DNA of 13,001 nt, taken from positions 1-13,001 of the forward strand of contig CAAENO010000120.1 of the NCBI GenBank assembly GCA_900757385.1, given 5' to 3'. The notes beneath the pieces are model-generated. The model was not told where the DNA came from and did no database searches. It saw only the letters and a program-made list of their open reading frames with translations. How positions within the stretch are numbered: the stretch's first letter is position 1; every line of letters starts with the position of its first letter. This DNA comes from an uncultured Collinsella sp. (GTDB lineage Bacteria; Actinomycetota; Coriobacteriia; Coriobacteriales; Coriobacteriaceae). Both the position numbers and the translations under genes were made by a program. Below are positions 6,727-12,052 of the stretch, piece by piece.

Positions 6727-7311
6727 CTACTCACCTCCCAGCGGCGCGGAGCCCACGTGGGAACCCGGCGCGACGTCGTTGATCTCGACAGCGGTACGGC
6801 CGTCGACTTCCTTCATATATAGGTGCACGTTCTCTTCATGCGACGAGGGAACGTTCTTGCCGACAAAATCCGGCGAGATGGGAAGCTCGCGGTGACCGCG
6901 GTCAACGAGAACTGCCAGCTCAATGCGGCTCGGACGGCCCAGGTCCATGACGGCATCCAGAGCGGCGCGAATGGTACGACCCGTATACAGGATGTCGTCC
7001 ACCAGCACGACGCGCTTGCCGTCGACGCTGAAGGGAATGTTGGTGGCGTGGATCGCGGGAGCGAAATTGGTCGCATAGTCATCGCGGTAGAAGCTGATGT
7101 CGAGGCTGCCGAGCGGAACTTCGACGCCCTCGATCTCCTTGATCTCCTCGGCAAGCTTCTTTGCCAGAAGGTCGCCGCGCGTGACGATGCCGACCAGAGC
7201 GAGGTCTTCACAGCCCTCGTTGCGCTCGAGAATCTCGTGCGCGATGCGGGTCATCGCTCGATTGACGGCGGTCTCGTCCATGATGACCGCCTTGGGGGAA
7301 GTCGTGCCCAT
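6727..7311 (-). CDS. pyrR: Bifunctional pyrimidine regulatory protein PyrR / uracil phosphoribosyltransferase
   Basis: PyrR binds pyr mRNA in response to UMP/UTP and in Bacillus promotes transcription termination; in mycobacteria it represses translation. Many PyrR proteins also have weak uracil phosphoribosyltransferase activity. The 194 residues include GIVTRGDLLAKKL (about 41-53), SLDISFYRDD, the PRPP signature VVLVDDILYTGRTIRAALDA (101-120), and the VLVDRGHRELPI segment, all characteristic. A short extra tail (about GSHVGSAPLGGE) follows the usual end. The ATG at 7311 has AAGGAG 4 nt upstream. It is the first structural gene of the operon, directly behind an RNA attenuator (7351-7439), so it probably controls its own operon. 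Confidence 0.96.
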   Translation of the reverse strand: MGTTSPKAVIMDETAVNRAMTRIAHEILERNEGCEDLALVGIVTRGDLLAKKLAEEIKEIEGVEVPLGSLDISFYRDDYATNFAPAIHATNIPFSVDGKRVVLVDDILYTGRTIRAALDAVMDLGRPSRIELAVLVDRGHRELPISPDFVGKNVPSSHEENVHLYMKEVDGRTAVEINDVAPGSHVGSAPLGGE

Positions 7312-7332
7312 CGATCTCCTTCCTCACATGTC

Positions 7333-7352
7333 TTGACTGCTGACACAGTCAA
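7333..7352 (-). repeat. Small hairpin between attenuator and pyrR
   Basis: TTGACTG pairs with CAGTCAA around a 6-nt loop, a perfect 7-bp stem just after the terminator U-run and about 20 nt before the pyrR ribosome binding site. It could be an RNA site for PyrR or a processing stem, but the loop does not match the known PyrR-binding loop consensus. Confidence 0.4.
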
Positions 7353-7391
7353 AAAAAATAGATGCCCGACCGCTCAAAGCGGACCAGACAC
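7351..7391 (-). terminator. Intrinsic terminator of the pyr operon leader (attenuator)
   Basis: On the minus strand GTGTCTGGTCCGCT (7391-7378) pairs with AGCGGTCGGGCATC (7374-7361) around a TTG loop, with a T-T mismatch, a bulged G and G-T pairs. It is followed by TATTTTTTTT (7360-7351). This is a textbook intrinsic terminator placed 40 nt before pyrR, so transcription must pass it to reach the structural genes. Its 5' arm can instead pair with an upstream segment (see the antiterminator entry). Confidence 0.85.
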
Positions 7392-7439
7392 CCACAGGAA
7401 GGGCTGCTCTTTGGCAGCAATGTAATTCCATGTGGGCAT
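7374..7439 (-). CDS. Putative pyr operon leader peptide (21 residues)
   Basis: A short ORF starts with ATG at 7439, preceded by AAAGGGG (7452-7446) at 6-nt spacing, and ends with TGA at 7376-7374. The predicted peptide begins MPTWNYIAAK and ends QPFLWVSGPL; it has two Trp, one Tyr and one Phe. It covers the whole antiterminator hairpin and the 5' arm of the terminator, and its stop codon falls at the terminator loop. A ribosome at the stop would block the terminator stem, as in the E. coli pyrBI leader pyrL. Too short for gene callers; translation is inferred from the binding site and geometry, not from homology. Confidence 0.55.
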   Translation of the reverse strand: MPTWNYIAAKEQPFLWVSGPL

Positions 7440-7440
7440 C
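7387..7440 (-). promoter_or_regulatory. Antiterminator hairpin of the pyr leader
   Basis: On the minus strand GATGCCCACA (7440-7431) pairs with TGTGGGTGTC (7396-7387) over 10 positions with two G-U pairs. Inside it GCTGC (7418-7414) pairs with GCAGC (7407-7403). The second arm shares bases with the 5' arm of the terminator, so the two folds exclude each other. The first segment, GATGCCC, is identical to what the terminator 3' arm (GGGCATC) also complements. The inner loop CAAAGA, with its flanks, faintly resembles the CCAGAGAG core of PyrR binding loops; this resemblance is weak. Confidence 0.65.
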
Positions 7441-7466
7441 TCGTACCCCTTTAATGGTCAAGGGAT

Positions 7467-7495
7467 AGTGTAGCCAACCTCGAGCTTAATTGCGA
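7467..7495 (-). promoter_or_regulatory. Candidate promoter of the pyr operon
   Basis: TACACT (7472-7467, minus strand) is a plausible -10, with TCGCAA 17 nt upstream (7495-7490) as a weak -35. Transcription would begin near 7460, about 8-10 nt before the leader ribosome binding site. The placement fits the attenuator, but the -35 is poor. Confidence 0.35.
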
Positions 7496-7565
7496 GCATA
7501 AATACAGAGCAATCCGTAAACGGGCGCAGGCGCTCAATAAACCTATATATATTTGTGGGACGAGC

Positions 7566-7594
7566 TTGAAAACGCACGCACGAGCTGGCATAAT
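7566..7594 (+). promoter_or_regulatory. Strong sigma-70-type promoter upstream of rpmB
   Basis: TTGAAA (7566-7571) and CATAAT (7589-7594) are separated by exactly 17 nt, and TGG before the -10 adds an extended -10 element. An AT-rich run (TATATATAT, about 7543-7551) lies just upstream, as in UP elements. The start would be near 7601, giving rpmB a leader of about 160 nt. This is the best promoter match in the window. Confidence 0.65.
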
Positions 7595-7666
7595 CCCCTC
7601 TGCTGCACGCAAATCGGATCTACGTCCAGGGCCGTAGCGTGAGCACTATCGCCAAAAGAGGAATAT

Positions 7667-7763
7667 CTCTGTGTAGATTACGCACAGGGAGCTGCTTCTG
7701 TGCTATAGTTCAGGCTTGTTTGTTAACGCGACATGTTCGTTTGTCGCCCAAGGAGGGTCAGTT
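7667..7763 (+). promoter_or_regulatory. rpmB leader: second promoter and two hairpins
   Basis: Within the stretch before rpmB, CTCTGTG (7667-7673) pairs with CACAGGG (7683-7689). An extended -10 (TGC then TATAGT, 7704-7709) could give a second, proximal promoter. GCGACA (7728-7733) then pairs with TGTCGC (7742-7747) 2 nt before the ribosome binding site AAGGAGGG (7750-7757). The last hairpin is well placed to affect L28 translation. No known leader family is recognised. Confidence 0.4.
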
Positions 7764-7952
7764 ATGTCCAAAGTTTGCGAAGTTTGCGGTAAGCACCCCG
7801 TTGCCGGTCGCTCCATCAGCCACTCTCACCGCGTCACCAACCGTAAGTTCCGCCCCAACATCCAGCGCGTCTACGTCGTTGTCGATGGTCACCGTCGCAA
7901 GATGAACGTTTGCTCCACCTGCCTCAAGTCTGGCAAGGTTGCGCGCTCCTAA
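7764..7952 (+). CDS. rpmB: 50S ribosomal protein L28
   Basis: This is a 62-residue L28 protein of the large ribosomal subunit. It begins MSKVCEVCGKHPVAGRSISH, followed by the signature SHRVTNRKFRPNIQRV and VCSTCLKSGKV. Two CxxC pairs (C5/C8 and C50/C53) mark it as the zinc-binding (C+) form. ATG at 7764 follows AAGGAGGG at 6-nt spacing. It stands alone with its own promoters and terminator, divergent from the pyr operon. Confidence 0.97.
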   Translation: MSKVCEVCGKHPVAGRSISHSHRVTNRKFRPNIQRVYVVVDGHRRKMNVCSTCLKSGKVARS

Positions 7953-8020
7953 ATAAGGTCTTACCAACAAGTACCTCGGACTCTCCGGGTCAAAGACCTC
8001 GCGTTCACATAGAACTTACC

Positions 8021-8055
8021 AAAGGCGTTCTCCCCTAGGGAGGGCGCCTTTTTTT
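8021..8055 (+). terminator. Intrinsic terminator of rpmB
   Basis: AAGGCGTTCTCCC pairs with GGGAGGGCGCCTT around CTA (two central T-G pairs) and runs straight into a T tract (8049-8055). It is about 70 nt after the rpmB stop. It ends 1-2 nt before the left repeat of the transposase element, so that element lies just outside the rpmB transcription unit. Confidence 0.9.
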
Positions 8056-8056
8056 G

Positions 8057-8085
8057 CGCTCATTGGGGACAGACTTACATGAGTG
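8057..8085 (+). repeat. Left outer REP-like inverted repeat
   Basis: This 29-bp sequence is the exact reverse complement of 9137-9165. Its own ends, CTCAT and ATGAG, are complementary, so each copy can fold into a hairpin with the GGGGACAGACTT core in the loop, a typical REP arrangement. Confidence 0.85.
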
Positions 8086-8115
8086 TTTGCACTTTTCAAA
8101 GGGATCATAGCCCCA

Positions 8116-8142
8116 CTCATTGGGGACACACTTAGATGAGTG
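8116..8142 (+). repeat. Second left REP-like copy
   Basis: This 27-bp copy is in the same orientation as 8059-8085 with two differences (ACACACTTAGAT against ACAGACTTACAT). With flanking bases CACTCAT and ATGAGTG form a 7-bp stem. The 30 nt between the two copies contain an 18-nt match to the transposase coding sequence. Confidence 0.8.
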
Positions 8143-8150
8143 TTTTCACG

Positions 8151-8166
8151 CATTGGGGACAGACAT
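8151..8166 (+). repeat. Inner left partial repeat
   Basis: CATTGGGGACAGACAT repeats the head of the REP-like unit, then diverges. Its inverted partner with one mismatch is 9113-9128. It lies about 40 nt beyond the transposase stop. Confidence 0.7.
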
Positions 8167-8207
8167 GACGCACGCATGCGGCGTCCCGATCGGCTCCGGC
8201 CCCTATC

Positions 8208-8984
8208 TCACGCTGCATCCTTCCAGCCTGCAGTAGCCTTGGTCACGCTTGTGGCGCCGATACCGGTGATACGGGCAATTTGCTTGACCGTGAGATGTGC
8301 CCGCCTGAGCCTCAGCAGGCAGGCATCGCGTTCGGGGCGTGGCAGGGCCTTGAGCAACGCAGGATCTATGCTCGTCAGGACTTCGCGCGCAACGAAAAGG
8401 GCCTCCTCATCGGGGATCCGCCGGCGCGGAAGAACCTCCACTGACCAGATGCGCCCGGCAACTTTCTTGAGATGCTCGCAATAGCGACGGGAGCCTCCGA
8501 CAACATCAAGCATAGGGGCCGCATCACAGATGTCAAAGGGATCATAGCCCAGCTGATACGCCTTATAGCTTGACCAGCGGTACGCCTCGAGCGAGTCAAG
8601 CGCACCCTTCACGGGATTGAGATGAATATAGTCGAGCAGCTGCACTGCCTGCGTGTCCGACTCAACCGCGACCCGCGAATAGCGATTGTCAAATAGATGG
8701 CCCGTTCTTCCCGTTTTCCCATTGAAATACTTGGCATACGCCGTCAGCGCGCACTGCATTGCCTTTGAAAGGTTGTCATATGGGTCATCAACCATCAAAT
8801 GGAAGTGGTTGTCCATAAGACACCAGGCCAACACCGCCACGTCATGGCACGCAAACCTGTCCGATATGTCCGATAGGAAACGATAGCGGTCGGAATCATC
8901 TTCAAAAATGATCTGTTTGGAGTTACCGCGGTCAAAGACGTGGTAATAGCCGGTGAGCGAAATTTCGCGGGCGCATCGGGGCAT
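8208..8984 (-). CDS. REP-associated tyrosine transposase (IS200/Y1-like, RAYT)
   Basis: The 258-residue protein belongs to the Y1 transposase superfamily, whose members cut single-stranded DNA at REP hairpins using one tyrosine. It has the N-terminal opening MPRCAREISLTGYYHVFDRG, the metal-binding HUH motif in MDNHFHLMV (H60, H62), and GHLFDNRYSR. LLDYIHLNPVKGAL contains the likely nucleophile Y119. A C-terminal region has a helix-turn-helix-like LTVKQIARITGIGATSV (about 231-247), as in other RAYT proteins with DNA-binding tails. The ATG at 8984 has AAAGGAG 5 nt upstream; the TTG at 8999 lies within that site. The gene is intact and flanked by REP-like repeats. It uses more A/T-ending codons than its neighbours, consistent with acquisition. 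Confidence 0.93.
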   Translation of the reverse strand: MPRCAREISLTGYYHVFDRGNSKQIIFEDDSDRYRFLSDISDRFACHDVAVLAWCLMDNHFHLMVDDPYDNLSKAMQCALTAYAKYFNGKTGRTGHLFDNRYSRVAVESDTQAVQLLDYIHLNPVKGALDSLEAYRWSSYKAYQLGYDPFDICDAAPMLDVVGGSRRYCEHLKKVAGRIWSVEVLPRRRIPDEEALFVAREVLTSIDPALLKALPRPERDACLLRLRRAHLTVKQIARITGIGATSVTKATAGWKDAA

Positions 8985-9059
8985 GGTCTCTCCTTTCAAA
9001 GCCGTACAGGCAACACCTAAAAGGAGAGAAGGAACGCGAAATGCTGAGCCTGCGACCTA

Positions 9060-9065
9060 TTTATA
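9060..9065 (-). promoter_or_regulatory. Candidate -10 box of the transposase gene
   Basis: TATAAA on the minus strand lies about 75 nt before the transposase start in an AT-rich stretch. No convincing -35 was found at 16-18 nt; the region upstream is T-rich. The rest of the gap 8985-9112 shows nothing else recognisable. Confidence 0.3.
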
Positions 9066-9112
9066 TCCAATCAGCAACAAAAACAGGCCCAAAACGACAA
9101 AATCGCAAATCG

Positions 9113-9128
9113 ATGTCTGTCCCAAATG
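9113..9128 (-). repeat. Inner right partial repeat
   Basis: Read on the minus strand this is CATTTGGGACAGACAT, a one-mismatch inverted partner of 8151-8166. Together with the next repeat it makes an ATGAGTG/CACTCAT hairpin (9126-9143), the paired arrangement seen in REP clusters. Confidence 0.65.
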
Positions 9129-9136
9129 AGTGAAAC

Positions 9137-9165
9137 CACTCATGTAAGTCTGTCCCCAATGAGCG
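9137..9165 (-). repeat. Right outer REP-like inverted repeat
   Basis: Exact reverse complement of 8057-8085 over 29 bp. It marks the right boundary of the transposase element, about 30 bp before the adhE upstream palindrome. Confidence 0.85.
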
Positions 9166-9193
9166 GGGCGATGCACTGGCAGATAGTTTTAGT

Positions 9194-9223
9194 TAAAACG
9201 CTTCAGTTTATTGAAGCGTTTTA
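9194..9223. promoter_or_regulatory. Perfect inverted repeat upstream of adhE
   Basis: TAAAACGCTTCA and TGAAGCGTTTTA form 12-bp perfect arms around a 6-bp spacer, centred about 60 bp before the adhE -10. The octamer GTTTTAGT occurs on both sides (9186-9193 and 9218-9225). No strong T-run follows on the plus strand. It could be an operator for a fermentation regulator or a terminator that insulates adhE. It does not match the Rex consensus as I know it. Confidence 0.5.
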
Positions 9224-9266
9224 GTATGCCTTTTACGGGAATCTTGCCGTTCGCCGAATAATTTCT

Positions 9267-9275
9267 TGCTATCAT
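9267..9275 (+). promoter_or_regulatory. Extended -10 promoter of adhE
   Basis: TGC precedes TATCAT (9270-9275), an extended -10 resembling the TGC-TATAGT box before rpmB. A TTGCCG (9244-9249) is 20 nt upstream, too far for a canonical -35. A start near 9282 would give a 5' UTR of about 34 nt ending in AAGGAG. Confidence 0.45.
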
Positions 9276-9315
9276 GCAAGTCGTAGGGTAAATCTCCGAT
9301 CGCAAGGAGACACAA

Positions 9316-11964
9316 ATGGTGAAAAAGTCACCGGAAAACACTACTCCCGCAATTGTGGACAACGTAGAGGCGCTTGAGGCTAAGCTCGCTCAGATGCGAG
9401 AGGCCCAGGCGCTTTTTGCTACGTACACGCAGGAGCAGGTCGACAAGATCTTCTATGAGGCCGCCATGGCCGCCAACAAGGCTCGTATCCCGTTGGCGAA
9501 GATGGCCATCGAGGAGACCGGCCGCGGCGTTCTTGAGGACAAGGTCATCAAGAACCACTACGCCGCAGAGTACATCTACAACGCTTACAAGAACACCAAG
9601 ACCTGTGGCGTTCTGGAGCGCGACGAGGCTTACGGCATCACCAAGATCGCCGAGCCCATCGGCATCGTGGGCGCCGTCATCCCGACGACCAACCCCACCT
9701 CCACCGCGATCTTCAAGACGCTGATCAGCCTGAAGACCCGCAACGGCATCATCATCTCCCCGCACCCGGCAGCCGCCAAGTGCACCATCGCCGCCGCCAA
9801 GCTCGTGCTTGACGCCGCCGTCAAGGCCGGCGCCCCCGAGGGCATCATCGGCTGGGTCGATGTCCCCTCCATCGAGCTGACCAACATGGTCATGCGCGAC
9901 GTCGACATCATCCTCGCCACCGGTGGCCCGGGCATGGTCAAGGCCGCCTACTCCTCGGGCAAGCCCGCCCTGGGCGTTGGCGCCGGTAACACCCCGGTCA
10001 TCATCGACGACACCGCCGACGTGCTGCTCGCCGTCAACTCCATCATCCACTCCAAGACCTTCGACAACGGCATGATCTGCGCTTCCGAGCAGTCCGTGAC
10101 CGTCATCGACACCATCTATGACCAGGTCAAAGCCGAGTTCCAGAAGCGCGGCTGCTACTTCGTCAAGCAGGGTGCCGAGATGGAGGCCCTGCGTGCCGCC
10201 ATGTTCAAGAACGGCGCTCTCGATCACCGCATTCCCGGCATGGCTGCCGCCAAGATCGCCGAGCTCGCCGGCATCGAGGTTCCTGCCAAGACCAAGATCC
10301 TGATCGCCGAGGTCACCTCCACCGACCCCGCCAAGGAGGAGTTCTCCCACGAGAAGCTCTCCCCGGTCCTGGCCATGTATCACGCCAAGGACTTCCAGGA
10401 GGCCGTCGACAAGGCCGAGCACCTGGTGCTCGCCGGTGGCCCGGGCCACACCGCCTCTCTGTACGTGCACCCCGCCCAGGCCGAGAAGATCAGCCTGTTC
10501 GAGCACGTCATGAAGGCCTGCCGTATCGTCATCAACACCCCGTCCTCGCACGGCGGCATCGGTGATCTGTACAACTTTGGCATGAAGCCGTCTCTGACCC
10601 TGGGCTGCGGCTCCTGGGGCGGCAACTCCGTCTCCGAGAACGTTGGGGTGAAGCACTTGATCAACGTTAAGACTGTGGCCGAGCGCCGTGAGAACATGCT
10701 GTGGTTCCGCGCTCCCGAGAAGGTCTACTTCAAGAAGGGTTCCACGCCCGTCGCCCTCGACGAGCTTGGCAACGTCATGGGCAAGAAGCGCGCCTTCATC
10801 GTCACCGACCAGTTCCTCTTCAAGAATGGCAACACCCGCGCCATCGAGGCCAAGCTCGACGAGATGGGCATCGCCCACGACTGCTTCTACGACGTCGAGC
10901 CCGATCCGTCGCTGCAGTGCGCACGTCGCGGCGCCAAGCAGATGGCTCTCTTTGAGCCGGACGTCATCATCGCCGTCGGCGGTGGCTCCGCTATGGACGC
11001 CGGCAAGATCATGTGGATGATGTACGAGCACCCCGAGTGCAAGTTTGAGGACATGGCCATGGACTTCATGGACATCCGCAAGCGTATCTTCACTTTCCCC
11101 GAGATGGGCAAGAAGGCCTACTTCGTCGCCGTCCCGACCTCTTCGGGTACCGGCTCCGAGTGCACGCCGTTCGCCATCATCACCGACAAGGAGACCGGCA
11201 TCAAGTGGCCGCTCGCCGACTACGCGCTGCTCCCCAACATGGCTATCGTCGACGCCGACAACTGCATGACCGCCCCGCGCGGCCTGACCGCTGCCTCCGG
11301 CATCGACGTCATGACCCACGCCATCGAGTCCTACGTCTCCATCATGGCTTCCGACTACACCAAGGGCCTCTCCGAGCGCGCTGCTAAGCTCGTCTTCGAG
11401 AACCTGCCCTCCAGCTTCACGAACGGCGCCAAGGACCCGCATGCCCGCGAGGAGATGCACAACGCCTCTTGCATGGCCGGTATGGCCTTCGCCAACGCCT
11501 TCCTGGGCCTCAACCACTCCATGGCTCACAAGCTCGGCGCCTTCCATCACCTGCCTCACGGCCTCGCCAACGCCGTCATCCTGACCCGCGTTATGCGCTA
11601 CAACGCCGCCGAGGCTCCCGTCAAGATGGGTACCTTCTCCCAGTATCCTTACCCCAACGCGCTGCACAACTACGCCGAGATGGCCAAGTACTGCGGCATC
11701 GAGGGCAAGGACGACAAGGAGGTCTTCGAGAACTTCATCACGAAGCTCGAGGAACTCAAGGACTTCATCGGCGTCAAGAAGACCATCGCCGACTACGGTG
11801 TTGACGAGCAGTACTTCCTCGACACCCTCGACGAGATGACCGAGCAGGCATTCAACGACCAGTGCACCGGCGCAAACCCGCGCTACCCGCTCATGAGCGA
11901 GATCAAGGAGCTCTACCTGGACGCCTACTACGGCCGCGAGCCTCAGGACTACGCCGTCTGCTAG
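9316..11964 (+). CDS. adhE: Bifunctional acetaldehyde-CoA / alcohol dehydrogenase AdhE
   Basis: AdhE reduces acetyl-CoA to acetaldehyde and then to ethanol, regenerating two NAD+ in anaerobic fermentation; family members form filaments called spirosomes. At 882 residues it is full length. The N-terminal aldehyde dehydrogenase half has PTTNPTSTAIFK (about 123-134), ATGGPGMVKAAYSSGKPALG, and the catalytic Cys in NGMICASEQS (C255). A linker near 445-480 leads to the iron-dependent alcohol dehydrogenase half with VGGGSAMDAGK (G555-G557) and the metal ligands D664, H668, H734 and H748, spaced as in E. coli AdhE. ATG at 9316 follows AAGGAG at 6 nt. Codons ending in C dominate, suggesting high expression. 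The next gene, an APH-like kinase, is probably cotranscribed. Confidence 0.98.
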   Translation: MVKKSPENTTPAIVDNVEALEAKLAQMREAQALFATYTQEQVDKIFYEAAMAANKARIPLAKMAIEETGRGVLEDKVIKNHYAAEYIYNAYKNTKTCGVLERDEAYGITKIAEPIGIVGAVIPTTNPTSTAIFKTLISLKTRNGIIISPHPAAAKCTIAAAKLVLDAAVKAGAPEGIIGWVDVPSIELTNMVMRDVDIILATGGPGMVKAAYSSGKPALGVGAGNTPVIIDDTADVLLAVNSIIHSKTFDNGMICASEQSVTVIDTIYDQVKAEFQKRGCYFVKQGAEMEALRAAMFKNGALDHRIPGMAAAKIAELAGIEVPAKTKILIAEVTSTDPAKEEFSHEKLSPVLAMYHAKDFQEAVDKAEHLVLAGGPGHTASLYVHPAQAEKISLFEHVMKACRIVINTPSSHGGIGDLYNFGMKPSLTLGCGSWGGNSVSENVGVKHLINVKTVAERRENMLWFRAPEKVYFKKGSTPVALDELGNVMGKKRAFIVTDQFLFKNGNTRAIEAKLDEMGIAHDCFYDVEPDPSLQCARRGAKQMALFEPDVIIAVGGGSAMDAGKIMWMMYEHPECKFEDMAMDFMDIRKRIFTFPEMGKKAYFVAVPTSSGTGSECTPFAIITDKETGIKWPLADYALLPNMAIVDADNCMTAPRGLTAASGIDVMTHAIESYVSIMASDYTKGLSERAAKLVFENLPSSFTNGAKDPHAREEMHNASCMAGMAFANAFLGLNHSMAHKLGAFHHLPHGLANAVILTRVMRYNAAEAPVKMGTFSQYPYPNALHNYAEMAKYCGIEGKDDKEVFENFITKLEELKDFIGVKKTIADYGVDEQYFLDTLDEMTEQAFNDQCTGANPRYPLMSEIKELYLDAYYGREPQDYAVC

Positions 11965-11981
11965 TTTTAGCACGGTTTTTA

Positions 11982-12020
11982 ACGGCAGGGGTGCACGGGT
12001 GTTTCACACACCCCCGCCGT
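11982..12020 (+). repeat. Intercistronic hairpin between adhE and the kinase gene
   Basis: ACGGC-A-GGGGTG pairs with CACCCC-C-GCCGT (11 pairs, one mismatch) around a 15-nt loop. No U-run follows, so it is more likely an mRNA stability or partial attenuation element than a full terminator. It would let adhE mRNA accumulate above that of the downstream gene. The remaining bases of the gap hold only the kinase ribosome binding site. Confidence 0.5.
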
Positions 12021-12052
12021 CGCTTCTATCGCATCGTTGAAAGGATGCAACC

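Larger units (their letters stand above)
8057..9165. mobile_element. RAYT element: IS200-like transposase between inverted REP-like repeats
   Basis: A 1.1-kb unit is bounded by perfect 29-bp inverted repeats (8057-8085 and 9137-9165), each starting CGCTCATTGGGGACAGAC on its outer side. Inside are a further near-identical copy on the left (8116-8142) and shorter inner copies on both sides (8151-8166 and 9113-9128). It contains one gene, a REP-associated tyrosine transposase. No target duplication is visible, as expected for Y1 transposases. It sits between the rpmB terminator and the adhE promoter and interrupts neither. Confidence 0.75.

Noticed and set aside
5646..6782. A 378-codon plus-strand open frame opposite pyrB and the start of pyrC
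   Set aside because: Shadow of pyrB; composition biased, no domain and no ribosome binding site.
7639..7905. An 88-codon plus-strand frame starting GTG at 7639 and overlapping rpmB
   Set aside because: Most of it is an out-of-frame reading of rpmB, and no convincing ribosome binding site precedes it.
8057..8166. Three short repeats considered as a CRISPR array
   Set aside because: Copies differ in length and sequence, spacers are about 30 and 8 nt, the units are self-complementary, and inverted copies lie on the other side of a transposase gene; REP-like repeats explain them.
9328..11973. An 881-codon open frame antisense to nearly all of adhE
   Set aside because: It is in codon register with adhE, so it would be closed only by TTA, CTA or TCA codons in adhE; these are avoided in this highly biased gene and the frame ends exactly at the first TCA. 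The predicted protein is low-complexity (Val, Gly, Asp, Leu-rich) with no recognisable domain.
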